DNA of 64,000 nt from Myxococcus qinghaiensis (GCF_024198215.1 NZ_JAKCFA010000016.1:1-64000), one strand, 5' to 3'; counted from the first letter of the stretch, positions 8,986 to 18,314 are shown. The notes: generated from the letters alone by a model not told the origin. Made by a program: numbers and translations.

Positions 8986-9498
8986 TCAGAGCCCCGGGTT
9001 GAAGTCTCCCTTGGGAAACGCCTGCTTCGCGAGTTCCTGCATCACCGGGAAGCCGTCCAGGAAACCCGCCTCGGCGCCGGGGATGGGTTTGCCGCTCGCG
9101 TCATGGAATGCGATCTCCCGACAAGTGAAGCAGACCACCGCGTCCGCCCACGTCGTGCCAATCCAGAAGCGGAAGGCGATGTCCGGGTTGAATCCACACT
9201 TTTTCGGAGGATAGGACGCGGGGTCCTTGGCGGAGACCCAGATGTCCGCCAGGGCCCGGCGTTGCCTCGAGCTCAGCTCGGGACCTTCCTGGGAGAGGAG
9301 GAAGTAGCCGCTGCGAGGGAGGGTGTCACCGCCCGCGGGCCTCATGTCCCACGCCTGGTCCATGTCCGCGAGGAAGATTTGCACCCGGTCCGGGCGGCGG
9401 AAGAAGTCCTCCGGAGTGGGAGGGGTGGAGCGCCCCGCGGCGGTACACGCGGTGGCGGCCAGGGAAGACACGAAGAGAGCGAGGATGGCGTTGCGCAT
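8986..9498 (-). CDS. Hypothetical lipoprotein with PEDFFRRPDRVQIF motif
   Basis: A 170-residue protein with a lipoprotein-type signal (SSLAATAC near residue 18). I do not recognise the family. Visible landmarks are 'TPPTPEDFFRRPDRVQIF', 'SRQRRALADIWVSAKDP', 'KKCGFNPDIAFRFW', a Cys pair in 'VVCFTCREI', and 'GFLDGFPVMQELAKQAFP'. The Cys pair and nearby Cys could bind metal or form disulfides. A second, damaged copy lies at 47422-47789. It stands alone next to the IS remnants. Confidence 0.75.
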   Translation of the reverse strand: MRNAILALFVSSLAATACTAAGRSTPPTPEDFFRRPDRVQIFLADMDQAWDMRPAGGDTLPRSGYFLLSQEGPELSSRQRRALADIWVSAKDPASYPPKKCGFNPDIAFRFWIGTTWADAVVCFTCREIAFHDASGKPIPGAEAGFLDGFPVMQELAKQAFPKGDFNPGL

Positions 9499-9804
9499 CC
9501 GCCCAGCCTAACCCTGACCGCGTCAGCGGCGCACGACCTCTTGCCTGACTTTCCTATGGGGGCCAGCAAGCTTGATGCAGCTTCGTTGCGATACCCGAGG
9601 CGCCGCGCGTGTCATCCTTCGTGATTGACCTGCTCCCAGTCAATGTTCGAGGAGAGGTGAATACCCTGTGCCAGCCCCTGCGAGATTGACTGCAAACACA
9701 AGTGCCCTGATGACGACCCATCTGGTGTCTCAACCAGCCAGTGAGGTACAGAGTACCCCGCGCGCGGTCTTCACCACCTCTCCCCATCACCCCTGGAGGT
9801 TCTG
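9499..9804. other. Gap of 306 bp upstream of the M23-like gene
   Basis: No gene is supported here. The stretch separates the divergent starts of the lipoprotein gene (minus) and the M23-like gene (plus) and presumably holds both promoters. A good ribosome-binding site (TGGAGG) lies just before the M23-like start. Confidence 0.5.
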
Positions 9805-11154
9805 ATGTCCCCCGAGTCTCGCCCCCATCGCCGATTCTCCCGACGCTCCATGCTGCATGCCGGCGGCGTCGCGGCTGGCTTCGCCGCCTTCGGTGGGGCT
9901 GGATCGCTGGCCAGCATCGCCCTCGCCGGCGAGGTCATCATCAATCCGTTCGCTGGGTACCCGACCTCGGATGGATGGTGGGACCATATCAACCGTGGCT
10001 CCTTGGGCGGCATCGACTATGTGATGGGGGTTGGCACGCCGCTCCGGGCCTGCGCCTCGGGGCAACTCCTTATCGACTGGAACAATGGCACGGGTGGATA
10101 CACCGCGACCATCGTGATGGCCAACGGCATGAGGAGCCAGTACCTCCACCTGTCAGGCTTCAACGGCGGCGAGCGCCGGGTCCAGCAAGGCGAAATCGTC
10201 GGGTACTCCGGCGGTGCCGCCGGTGCGCCCGGCTCCGGGTCGTCGACGGGTCCTCACCTGCACTGGCACCTGGTGACCTCCGGCGGCACCCGGGTGAACC
10301 CGCTCGACTACATCGGCGCCAGCAGCGGCGGCGAGCTGCCACTGGAGGACCGGCGCCTCGGTCATCTCGGCACCGCGGGTGGCTGGGTCCACATGCTCAG
10401 CAACCTTGTCCTGCCGGGCAACACGACCTACGGAGCGTTCTCTCCGGGCGCCGGGCAGTCGCCGCGCGCCATGGCCAATGTCGATGGCGTGATGAAGCTG
10501 GTCTACGCCGACAGCAGCGGCTGGACCACGATGAGCAGCGGCCTGGCGATGGCCCCGGGGGCTCCGCTCGCCGTGTTGCGGACCCCGGCCAATGCATCTG
10601 CCCAGATCTTCAGCCTCGAGGGCGGACGGCTCTGGCACACCTTCGACGGCGGTGGTTGGAAGAAGCTTCCGTCGTCCGTGACGGTGTCGGGCAACTGCAC
10701 CTTCTCGATGACGGCCCAAGGGACTGCGCTTCATGGCCTGTTCAACGACAACGGTCGGCTGTTCCATGTCTGGGCCGACAGTTCCGGCTGGCACAAGGGG
10801 GACACCGGGGTGAACCTGCAGCCCGGCGCCGACCTGGTCGCTGTCATCCAGCCGGACGGCAGCCTGCAGGGCCTTTCGCTGGAGTACGGCCGGGTTCACC
10901 ACATCTTCGGGGCGAGCGGGAAGTGGAACCGGATACCGACCCCGGCGGCCCTGCCGACCGGGACACCGATTGCCGGCCGCGCCGGCCACGGCTGGCCGCA
11001 ACTGGTCGCCAACAACCAGGGGAGTATCACCCACGTCTGGGGCACCTCGTCGGGCTGGATGTGCGTGCCGACCGGAAGGACGGTGAACCCGGGACGGCGA
11101 ATCAGTCTGGTCGACGATGTCGCCTCGGCCCCGTTGGTCGGCCTGACTCTCTGA
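9805..11154 (+). CDS. Tat-exported M23-like peptidase with C-terminal propeller-like repeats
   Basis: A 449-residue protein with a twin-arginine signal (RRFSRRSML at residues 9-17, then an Ala/Gly-rich hydrophobic stretch), so it is exported folded. Residues ~50-175 match the LytM/M23 fold: 'GGIDYVMGVGTPLRACASG', 'RSQYLHLSGF', and HLHWH (151-155). M23 enzymes bind zinc with HxxxD plus HxH. Here the Asp is D71 but the position four residues earlier is Leu67 instead of His, so activity is doubtful. Residues ~190-449 form repeats rich in 'VWADSSGW', 'GGRLWHTFDGGGWKKLP', 'IFGASGKWNRIP', resembling Trp-rich sugar-binding beta-propellers. It may bind or remodel peptidoglycan. Confidence 0.85.
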   Translation: MSPESRPHRRFSRRSMLHAGGVAAGFAAFGGAGSLASIALAGEVIINPFAGYPTSDGWWDHINRGSLGGIDYVMGVGTPLRACASGQLLIDWNNGTGGYTATIVMANGMRSQYLHLSGFNGGERRVQQGEIVGYSGGAAGAPGSGSSTGPHLHWHLVTSGGTRVNPLDYIGASSGGELPLEDRRLGHLGTAGGWVHMLSNLVLPGNTTYGAFSPGAGQSPRAMANVDGVMKLVYADSSGWTTMSSGLAMAPGAPLAVLRTPANASAQIFSLEGGRLWHTFDGGGWKKLPSSVTVSGNCTFSMTAQGTALHGLFNDNGRLFHVWADSSGWHKGDTGVNLQPGADLVAVIQPDGSLQGLSLEYGRVHHIFGASGKWNRIPTPAALPTGTPIAGRAGHGWPQLVANNQGSITHVWGTSSGWMCVPTGRTVNPGRRISLVDDVASAPLVGLTL

Positions 11155-11431
11155 GGCGCTCAACCCGAGAGGACGCCATCGCCTTCAACAGTTCCAAAGG
11201 GGTTGCGGTTACCCGGTCCAGCGAGCTGAAACGGGTCGAGCTGAAAGCGGGCAACGATGTTGTCTCCTCTGCTCCTGCTTGGGGTGCAGGTGCGCGAGCG
11301 GGTCGGCGCGAGTGTCGAGCTCGGCGCAGGTGGGCGAGAAGCCCCTGTCGACGTGCTCATAGGGTCGACCTGGGTATCCCGGACGAGGAACGCGGCGCGG
11401 CGATGCAGTTGGCGCGTGCTACCGTCCGTGG

Positions 11432-12190
11432 ATGGCAAACCACCTCGCCTGCATCGGAATCCACGCCAACGACCAGGCGACCTTCGGGCGCGTCATGGAT
11501 TCCCTGCTGAAGGACACCACGAGCGCGGGCACGGCGGGTGACCACGAGCTGAAGGTGTGGTCCGACGCTTCGGGCGCGAGCTACAGCTTCGTCTTCAACC
11601 CCGCGAGCAAGGTGGAGTGCGCCCTCCCGAGCTTCCGGGCGGAGTCGCGCCTGCGGGTCCGCGCCATCGGCTTCGCCTCCCACAAGAGCTGCCGCTTCTG
11701 CGACCCGCTGGAGGCCGAGGTGGTGGACGCCGAAGGCCACGTCTTCTACCCCTTCGCCACGCAGCTCGATGACATCGCGCTGGTGCGCGAGCGCATCCAG
11801 ACTGGCACGGAGCTGGAACTGGCGCCGTGTGCCTTCGCCGAGTCGCTGCAGGCCTGGCCGGACGAGGCGGCCTATCAGGCCTCGCGCAAACCGGGGAAGG
11901 CGCTGCGGGTCTCGAAGGTCTTCGTACCCAACCCCGCCGCGCTCCTGTCCAAGGGCGGCCCTCCTCCGCCCGTCGCGCCCCGGGTCCACTTCACCGGGCA
12001 CGTGGAGGCCGCGGACGTGCGCACCAATGGCGTCACCGGCCACACGTTCCAGCACGCCCTCGTGAAGACCTACGGAGGCACCTACGATGTCCTCGCGGCT
12101 GCGGACGAAAAGACTCCTCTGCTGCGGCCCGGCACCATCGTGAGGGGAAACTTCTGGCTGGTGGCGCGCGTGACGGCCGGGCTGGGCTGA
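11432..12190 (+). CDS. Conserved hypothetical protein
   Basis: A 252-residue soluble protein with no signal peptide. I do not recognise the family. It has 'SHKSCRFCDPLEAEVVDAEG' near residues 84-103, a CxxC that could bind metal, and a C-terminal beta-rich region ('VHFTGHVEAADVRTN', 'IVRGNFWLVARVTAGLG') that looks like an OB-type barrel. The first residues (MANHLACIGIHANDQATFGR) have the feel of a regulatory or binding domain. The 277 bp upstream contain no other gene. Confidence 0.75.
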   Translation: MANHLACIGIHANDQATFGRVMDSLLKDTTSAGTAGDHELKVWSDASGASYSFVFNPASKVECALPSFRAESRLRVRAIGFASHKSCRFCDPLEAEVVDAEGHVFYPFATQLDDIALVRERIQTGTELELAPCAFAESLQAWPDEAAYQASRKPGKALRVSKVFVPNPAALLSKGGPPPPVAPRVHFTGHVEAADVRTNGVTGHTFQHALVKTYGGTYDVLAAADEKTPLLRPGTIVRGNFWLVARVTAGLG

Positions 12191-12334
12191 CCTCGACCGA
12201 TGGGGCCGTCGTGGAGAACATGACGTATCGGCCTCGACTCATGTCGGGACGCGTGCGTGCCCTTCCTTCGGGGAAGCGCGCGTCCCGGGTTCAGGCATTA
12301 CAGTCCTCCGCGTCACCAGGAACAGGAGGCTGCA

Positions 12335-13291
12335 ATGCGTTTCATGCGCCACGTGGTGGTCGCGGTGGGGCTGTTGGGGTGCGGGGGTTCAGCACTGGAC
12401 CTGGACCCGCCCGACGGGGTGGGGCAGGGGACGCAGGGAATCGTGGGAGGCATCGAGGCCTGGCCCTACTCCTGGCCGTGGCTCGTCAGCCTGCAATCCA
12501 TCGGGTACCACTTCTGCGGTGGCAGTCTGTTGCGTGTGGGGAGCCAGCCCCGGACGGACATCGTCCTCACCGCCGCGCATTGTGTCGCGGATGATCGCAT
12601 CCCCGAGTTCCGGGTCGTCGCGGGGGTGCACGACGTCCGAGGACCGGGGGCGAGGCAGGCCACCTCCCGGGTAGCGAAGATTGTCTATCATCCGGGTTAC
12701 GACCCGGAGACTTCAGAGAACGACATCGCCGTCCTCAAGCTCGAGACGGCCGTCGAGTTCGGAAGCGGGACCTCGACGTCATGTGGACGAACCTCCATTC
12801 CGCACCGCTCCTCGCGGTCATCACGTCCTCCCGTCAGGGGTTGGCCGGTGGCCCAGCCTGTCTGTCTGCCTTCACCCGGGCAGCAGGTCCCCGTCGGTGA
12901 GCTTGCGTCCATCGCGGGCTGGGGGCTGACGAAAGAGGATGACTACGACACGTCCAGCATCCTGATGCAGGTGAGGGTTCCCCTCGTCAGTGATGAGGCG
13001 CTGGTCGTCGCCTATGCCCAGGAGCGGATTCCCATTGCTCCCGCGCTGATGTTCGGCGCCGGGTATCCGGAAGGGGGCAAGGACTCGTGTCAGGGAGACA
13101 GTGGGGGGCCCCTGGTCCTCGCCGAGCCGGACGGGGCCTATGTGCTCCACGGCCTCACGAGCTTCGGCCTGGGCTGCGGACGACCGGGACTGCCCGGGGT
13201 CTACACACGTGTCTCCCACTACCTCCCGTGGATCCACGCACGGATTCACGAGCTCAGCGGCGTCCGGTCAGAGACCCACCTGCCAGAGTAG
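12335..13291 (+). CDS. Trypsin-like serine protease (S1), lipoprotein
   Basis: A 318-residue S1 peptidase. ATG at 12335 was chosen because AGGAGG precedes it and a lipoprotein signal follows (VVVAVGLLGCGG). The mature start is IVGG; the triad is His in TAAHC, Asp in 'NDIAVL', Ser in 'QGDSGGPLV', all present. Zymogen cleavage before IVGG is expected. An odd Ser/Arg/Pro-rich insert of about 29 residues (from 'FGSGTSTSCGRTS' to 'PPVRGWPV') separates 'ETAV' from 'VAQPVCLPSPGQQ'. In another frame the same DNA reads like ordinary coding sequence, so two compensating frameshifts are possible. It probably acts in extracellular protein digestion. Confidence 0.88.
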   Translation: MRFMRHVVVAVGLLGCGGSALDLDPPDGVGQGTQGIVGGIEAWPYSWPWLVSLQSIGYHFCGGSLLRVGSQPRTDIVLTAAHCVADDRIPEFRVVAGVHDVRGPGARQATSRVAKIVYHPGYDPETSENDIAVLKLETAVEFGSGTSTSCGRTSIPHRSSRSSRPPVRGWPVAQPVCLPSPGQQVPVGELASIAGWGLTKEDDYDTSSILMQVRVPLVSDEALVVAYAQERIPIAPALMFGAGYPEGGKDSCQGDSGGPLVLAEPDGAYVLHGLTSFGLGCGRPGLPGVYTRVSHYLPWIHARIHELSGVRSETHLPE

Positions 13292-13565
13292 CGTGTAGGA
13301 AGTCATCAGGCCCGAGCCAGAACACGTCACCCCGGTTGATTCGCGAAGCCCGCGGGGCCGTGGGTGTCTCTGATTTCGTCGTCACGGTCATATTCGTGGC
13401 GCGCCTTCTCACTCTTGGTGAAGGTCTGGCCTTGCACGCGGAGGTGTCCTTCAAAAAGCAGGCAGCATGACCAGACATGAGGGCTGCCTTCGTAGAGCAC
13501 CTGTCCACCCGCTCGGGCGCGACACAGGCAAGCAGAACCTCCCCCTCATGACAGGAGAAGAATCC

Positions 13566-14336
13566 GTGCGTGTCACATCCTCCCTCGCATGCATCACCCG
13601 CTGGCTCATCCTGGGGTTGAGTCTCTTCGGCGCGAAGGCCTTCGCGGGCTACGTCTCCGCTCCGGATGGCTACATCCTGCTCGGCATCGAAACGTCGAAC
13701 CGCTACTACGTGGCGGGCGGGGCGCGCTTCTTCATCCCTCCCGCGCAGCACAGCCTCTATTCGGGCCGCTCGACGGTGGCCCTGCCCCAGGCCACCATCG
13801 ACTCGTATACCCAGGTGCCCATGGACGGCACGCTCTTCCGTCAGATTGGGACCAGCCCCATCTACGTCGTCGTCGGACAGCGGCCCTGGTGGATTCCCAA
13901 TCCCACGGAGCTGGATGCCTGGGATGACTGGAAGGTCGTCCACGACATCCCGAACAGCAACTGGTCCGACCCCTTCATCGACTACACCTACGCCATGAGT
14001 CTCCTGGTCCAGGAGCGCACGACGAGTCAAATCTATCTGTGGGTTGCCGGTGCCAAGTACCTTCTCACCGACCCCGCGGACATCGCCTACTTCGGTGGCT
14101 ACAGCAGCGTGAAGACGGTTCCGCTGGGCACGATGGCGAGCATCTCGAGCGAGCCGTGGTGCGGCGCTGTCCTGCGTGAGCGCTCCAGCTCCACCGTGTA
14201 TGGGCTGGGGTTCATCAGCAGCCTCTCCGGCATGCGCAAGCACGTCACGACCCATCCGACGCACGGGGTGGTTCCGGATGGGGCGCTCTCGGCGTTCCCC
14301 ACCATGTCCGTCAGCTCCCTGTCCTGCATCTGGTAG
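13566..14336 (+). CDS. Secreted protein with VYVV/GGARFFIP repeats
   Basis: A 256-residue secreted protein. GTG at 13566 is preferred: it follows AGGAG and begins a signal peptide (RWLILGLSLFGAKAFA). The body is made of ~50-residue beta modules with aromatic signatures: 'RYYVAGGARFFIPPA', 'IYVVVGQRPWWIPNPTELDAW', 'IYLWVAGAKYLLTDPADIAYF', 'VYGLGFISSLSGMRKHV'. Similar modules occur in actinobacterial and myxobacterial exported proteins of unknown function. No catalytic residues are apparent. Confidence 0.82.
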   Translation: MRVTSSLACITRWLILGLSLFGAKAFAGYVSAPDGYILLGIETSNRYYVAGGARFFIPPAQHSLYSGRSTVALPQATIDSYTQVPMDGTLFRQIGTSPIYVVVGQRPWWIPNPTELDAWDDWKVVHDIPNSNWSDPFIDYTYAMSLLVQERTTSQIYLWVAGAKYLLTDPADIAYFGGYSSVKTVPLGTMASISSEPWCGAVLRERSSSTVYGLGFISSLSGMRKHVTTHPTHGVVPDGALSAFPTMSVSSLSCIW

Positions 14337-14346
14337 CACGTGCTCA

Positions 14347-14375
14347 CGGGAGGGCCTGTCGCACGGGCCCTCCCG
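14347..14375. terminator. Hairpin between convergent genes
   Basis: CGGGAGGGCC (14347-14356) pairs with GGCCCTCCCG (14366-14375) across a 9-base loop. It lies between two convergent genes and may serve both, although no T-run follows. Confidence 0.5.
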
Positions 14376-14521
14376 CGGTCTGCTTGCACGTACGGGGAGC
14401 CAGTGAACCGCATGCCAGCCCAGCCCTGCGCCAACTCCCCCAGGAGGACAGTATCCCCCTGGGAGAGTTCGAAGCATCGCGGAAGCATCCACCCTCCGCG
14501 ACTGACTTCACCGGCCCGCCG

Positions 14522-16990
14522 CTACAGCCCGTACTTCGACAGGTTCGGCGAATTCAGATGGCTGATCTTCGAGAGCGCGGTGGCGCTTGGAGCAGGCCAG
14601 CGCCACCCGCTGAACACGGCGGTCAGATTCGTGTTCGCCGCGAGGCTGGTCGCGACGATGAAGTTGTCCACCGTCTGCTGCGTGGTGCTGGCGTTGGGCT
14701 GGTTGTCCGCGTACTTCCACACCAGCTTGATGAATTGCCGGTCCGGGTGGGCGCTGGCAATCCGCATCACGAAGGACGCGAACAGGTCAGCGCCCCCGTA
14801 GACGCTCGGGATGCCCTTGTCCTGGGCCAGGGTGTTGTTCCAGGTCAGGCTGGTGTTCGACAGGTACGTGTCCACCAGATCGTAGACATCCTGCTTGAGG
14901 GCGGGGAAGGACAGGCTCCCGAAGTTGGCACCGTCCACGCCCGCGGCCTCCATGGAGTAGAAGCGCATGGCGACCGCGTACCCGGTGACGACGCTGCCAC
15001 CGTTGCCCTTCTCCTTGCCGTCAGGGCCGATGATCTTGTCCTTGTAGGCGAGCTCAGGGTCGAAGAGCCAGAAGTTGCGGCCCAGCTCATAGAAGACGGC
15101 CTGGTCGAAGGTGGGCCGGGGATACGTCGTCGGGTCGGCGAGTGAGTCGCGGACGCCCTTGTAGAGGGCCTCGTACGTCGCGTTGGACAGCTCGATGCCG
15201 GTGCTGCCCAGGCGCCCGCAGGCCGCGCCGCAGTTGGGCTCGATGACGGTGAAGGTGAGGCGGCTCTGGTAGTGATTGGCGGTAGGGGGCGTGCGGCCCG
15301 TCGCGTCCACGTACCAGTCGTAGGCTGCATCCAGGACCTGGACAATCTTCGCCATCACCGCGGGGTTGTTGTCCGAGGCGGCCGAGGAGTTGTAGTGCCC
15401 GTTGGCCCGCGGGGTCTGGATGGCGACCTTGCGGCCGGGCCACGGGTAGAAGGTCCCGCTGGCGCGCGTCGCCCCAGCTACGTCGGGCAGGTGCATGGAG
15501 ACGTAGTGGAGCGTCTCGGACTGGGTGGCGGGCAGGCCCAGGTTGTACGAGGGCGAGCCCAGGTGGGTCGAGGCGGGGGAGGTGCGAGGCTTGCGGCAGC
15601 GCCACAGGGTCGACGCGTTGGTGCCCTGGGGAGCGCCAGCCACCTTCGCCTCGTAGCCGCTGCCTGCATAAGTCGAGCAGTAGCCGCCCAGGTCGGGCCC
15701 GTTCACCACCGTGGTGGTGGTGCTCTGGACCCAGCACGCCCAGGTGTACGCGTCATTCGCGTTCGCCACCCGCGCCTGGGAGTTGGCGTCGCGCATCGTG
15801 CAGGCGGTCTGCATCACCAGCGCCGACTCGTTGAGGGAGGCGCGGCACATCCACTTGCTCGCCGCTCCCGGACCCGTCTGCGGGCCATCGAGGAAGGGCG
15901 TCGCGGTCGAATGCCTGTCGAGGCAGGCGGCCTCGAGGTTCGGGCTGCCGACGCGCGTCCCCACGGCGACGGCGGGGTTGTAGCAGCCCCAGGTGTACGC
16001 GTCGTTGATGTTACTGGCGCGAGCAAAGGAGCTGGCGCCGTTCCGAATCTGGCAGGCGGTGTTCATGATGAGGGGCTGGTCGGAGTAGCCCGACTTGCGG
16101 CAGACCCAGTTGTACGAGGCATAGGAGCCAACCTGGGGGCCGTTCAGGGTGGGGTAGTAGCCCGAGCCCACCCGCTGCGTGCAATAGCCATTCAGGTCGG
16201 GATCCACCACCCTCGTCTCGGGCACGGAGGTCGTCCGGAAGCAGCCCCACGTGTAGGCGTCATTGGCGTTGGTGGCGCGCCCCTCGACACCCGAGCCGAA
16301 GTTCTTGGTGCACGCGACGTTCATGTCCAGTGTGTAGGTCTGGGGCTTGCGGCAGACCCAGTTGTACGCCGCATTCGTCGCGACCACCGGGCCCTTGAGA
16401 TAGGGCTCGAAGCCACTGCCCTTCGTCGCGCAGTAGCCCCACAGGTCCGGCCCTCCTACGTTGTTGTCGCCCGGCCTGCGAAAACACTCCCACGAGAACG
16501 CATCGTCGGAGCCGCGGGCCCGCGCCTCCGCTCCGGCGCCGTTGCTCATGGTGCACGCGGTGGCCATGTTCACAGCGCCGCCATCGTCGAACGACGGGTC
16601 CGAGGCGACGGTGTAGACGGTGTGCGCCTGGCCGTTCCGGTCCTGCAGCGGGAGCTGGAAGCTGAAGCCCCGGTTGCCGGAGATGCCCGCCGCCTGCGCG
16701 GCGGCACTGAACTCGTTGGCCTGCACGGTGCCCAAGAGCGGCCCGGAGGGGCCGTCCAGGTAGAAGCGCACCTCGGCCGAGCCCGACGGGACGTTGGGGG
16801 CATAGGCCCAACCCCTCACGTACCCATCCGATGAAATGCTCTGCACAGCCCCCATGGGCGCCGCCGCCAGCGCGGCCCCTGGCAGGAGCGCCAGTCCCGC
16901 GCACAGCGTCCCCAAACCCAACCGCACACGTATCCCAGCAGGAACGCCCCGCAATGCGGGCGCCCGCCTCGTCTCGACTTGCTTCGTCAT
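14522..16990 (-). CDS. Secreted Cys-rich repeat protein with degenerate zincin-like domain
   Basis: An 822-residue exported protein. ATG at 16990 is preferred over an upstream one at 17047 because a GGGGGAAG ribosome site precedes it and a Tat/Sec-like signal follows (GLGTLCAGLALLPGAALA). Residues ~45-130 form a module also seen in other exopeptidase tails ('VRGWAYAPNVPSGSAEVRF'). Residues ~130-460 hold alternating Cys repeats of the type 'NDAYTWGCF' and 'ASYNWVCRK', about five pairs, probably disulfide-bonded. The C-terminal ~300 residues look like a metalloprotease scaffold with 'VFYELGRNFWLFDPE' where HExxH would be; here Tyr634 and Arg638 replace both His, so it is probably not a peptidase. 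It may be a binding protein. Confidence 0.82.
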   Translation of the reverse strand: MTKQVETRRAPALRGVPAGIRVRLGLGTLCAGLALLPGAALAAAPMGAVQSISSDGYVRGWAYAPNVPSGSAEVRFYLDGPSGPLLGTVQANEFSAAAQAAGISGNRGFSFQLPLQDRNGQAHTVYTVASDPSFDDGGAVNMATACTMSNGAGAEARARGSDDAFSWECFRRPGDNNVGGPDLWGYCATKGSGFEPYLKGPVVATNAAYNWVCRKPQTYTLDMNVACTKNFGSGVEGRATNANDAYTWGCFRTTSVPETRVVDPDLNGYCTQRVGSGYYPTLNGPQVGSYASYNWVCRKSGYSDQPLIMNTACQIRNGASSFARASNINDAYTWGCYNPAVAVGTRVGSPNLEAACLDRHSTATPFLDGPQTGPGAASKWMCRASLNESALVMQTACTMRDANSQARVANANDAYTWACWVQSTTTTVVNGPDLGGYCSTYAGSGYEAKVAGAPQGTNASTLWRCRKPRTSPASTHLGSPSYNLGLPATQSETLHYVSMHLPDVAGATRASGTFYPWPGRKVAIQTPRANGHYNSSAASDNNPAVMAKIVQVLDAAYDWYVDATGRTPPTANHYQSRLTFTVIEPNCGAACGRLGSTGIELSNATYEALYKGVRDSLADPTTYPRPTFDQAVFYELGRNFWLFDPELAYKDKIIGPDGKEKGNGGSVVTGYAVAMRFYSMEAAGVDGANFGSLSFPALKQDVYDLVDTYLSNTSLTWNNTLAQDKGIPSVYGGADLFASFVMRIASAHPDRQFIKLVWKYADNQPNASTTQQTVDNFIVATSLAANTNLTAVFSGWRWPAPSATALSKISHLNSPNLSKYGL

Positions 16991-17077
16991 GTTGGAACTT
17001 CCCCCTCTGATGAGCACCCGGAACAGCTCTGCCGGGTGTTGTTTCATCTGACACTGTGGGATGTGCTGAGTCTAGAA

Positions 17078-17096
17078 TTTCACAGGGAGTGTGAAA
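17078..17096. promoter_or_regulatory. Putative operator TTTCACA-N5-TGTGAAA
   Basis: A perfect 7-bp inverted repeat with a 5-bp spacer lies about 90 bp upstream of the start of the 14522-16990 gene. Size and symmetry fit a dimeric repressor or activator site. The regulator is unknown. Confidence 0.4.
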
Positions 17097-17148
17097 GCTT
17101 GAAGACCTGGTCGGTTGGGGTGTTCGTGACTTGGGGCGCAACGCGCGA

Positions 17149-17180
17149 GGTTGGGCTGGACCGCTGGGTTCAGCCCAACC
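17149..17180. repeat. 10-bp inverted repeat, hairpin-forming
   Basis: GGTTGGGCTG (17149-17158) and CAGCCCAACC (17171-17180) are perfect inverted copies around a 12-base loop. No T-run follows, so it is not a classic terminator. Function unknown. Confidence 0.5.
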
Positions 17181-17567
17181 TGGTGGGAGGCGCTGGCCCG
17201 GGCCCATGGGACAGGCCTCCTTGGCCATGCGACGTTCAGCCAGAATGGCCCGGAGCCGAGAAGGGCTGTCATGACCCCGCGCGAAGGGCACGGACGCAGG
17301 GCCGCTTTCGTGTTCAGAGATTGTCCACGCCCGGCGATTCCCACCACCGACACGCGGTGCCGGGTCCTCAAACCTGGGGCGGCGAGGCGGGTCGTGCAAC
17401 GCTTGTCCAGGGACGCGCGCCCCAGGACGACCCCTCGTTGAGGGAGTCCGACACACGGTGCGGCTGGCCAGCCACACGGCGGGTCTCCGACTGTCTCGGG
17501 GCGCTGTCGTTACGCTGGCTTGCTCGAGGCAAGTGGGCTGGCCCGCGTGCTGCAATCGGGTGCGGCC

Positions 17568-18314
17568 ATGAATGCCTTTCGCTCCACCTTCCGCTCGTGT
17601 GCTCTCGCCGTGGCGTTGTGGGCGCTGCCCTCGTTCGCGGACGAGCAGACGACCTTCCCCCCTCGCGCGGCCATTCCCGATGCGTTCCTGCGCGACGTCA
17701 CGGATGTGGTCTGCGTCGAGTTCACCCAGGACACCACGAACGAGGTGCCGGTCTACACGCGCGGCCGTGATGGCTTCTCCTTCAGCGGTGTCATCCGGAA
17801 GGAGGAGACGCGCCCTTTGAGCCTCACGCGGGAGGGAAGCTTCTTCGAGGGGTACTGCTACCCGGCGGTCGAGCGCGTCGAGCTCGCGGGCTCACCGACG
17901 CAACCCGGGGAGGTCTATGCCCGCGTCACCATCGACCTCCGGAACGGGAAGCAGGTCTGGCTTCGAAGAGGCTCGCTGGACAGCCCCACGGCGGCGTTCG
18001 TCACCGTCGAGAGCCTGGGAACGCTCGCGGCCTTCAAGGACAGGGGCGTCGAGTTCCAGGCCCTCCGCCACGGCGACCAGAAGCAGGTGTTGCGCCAGGC
18101 CCCTGATGACTCAGCGGCCGTGGTGGACCGCATGCTCTTCGAGACGGTGGTTTTGGGGCGCCGGGTGGGCGACTACGCGGAGGTCCTGGACTACGTGCCC
18201 GAGGAGGCCCGGCCCGGGGTGGGCGCCTCGCGTCGGCAAGGCTGGGTGCGCGTGGTGGACTCGAAGGGCTTGCTGCTCATCTGGCCCCTCTTCGTCGACT
18301 TCGAGGGGTGCTGA
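17568..18314 (+). CDS. Exported protein with C-terminal SH3-like region
   Basis: A 248-residue protein; ATG at 17568 gives a clear signal peptide (FRSCALAVALWALPSFADE). I do not recognise a named family. Residues ~170-245 ('VLRQAPDDSAAVVDRM', 'VVLGRRVGDYAEVLDY', 'GWVRVVDSKG') follow the bacterial SH3 pattern, often used to bind cell-wall peptides. The N-terminal half contains 'VVCVEFTQDTTNEVPVYTRG' and single Cys residues that could form a disulfide. Periplasmic or extracellular location is inferred. Confidence 0.78.
   Translation: MNAFRSTFRSCALAVALWALPSFADEQTTFPPRAAIPDAFLRDVTDVVCVEFTQDTTNEVPVYTRGRDGFSFSGVIRKEETRPLSLTREGSFFEGYCYPAVERVELAGSPTQPGEVYARVTIDLRNGKQVWLRRGSLDSPTAAFVTVESLGTLAAFKDRGVEFQALRHGDQKQVLRQAPDDSAAVVDRMLFETVVLGRRVGDYAEVLDYVPEEARPGVGASRRQGWVRVVDSKGLLLIWPLFVDFEGC

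Larger units (their letters stand above)
16991..17567. other. Intergenic region of ~580 bp with two hairpins
   Basis: No gene is supported. It separates the divergent starts of the Cys-rich repeat gene and the SH3-like exported gene. It holds two inverted repeats annotated separately: one close to the minus-strand promoter region, one in the middle. Confidence 0.5.

Noticed and set aside
9741..11510. 589-codon Arg-rich frame over the M23-like gene
   Set aside because: Shadow; the 9805-11154 frame has a ribosome site, Tat signal and M23 motifs.
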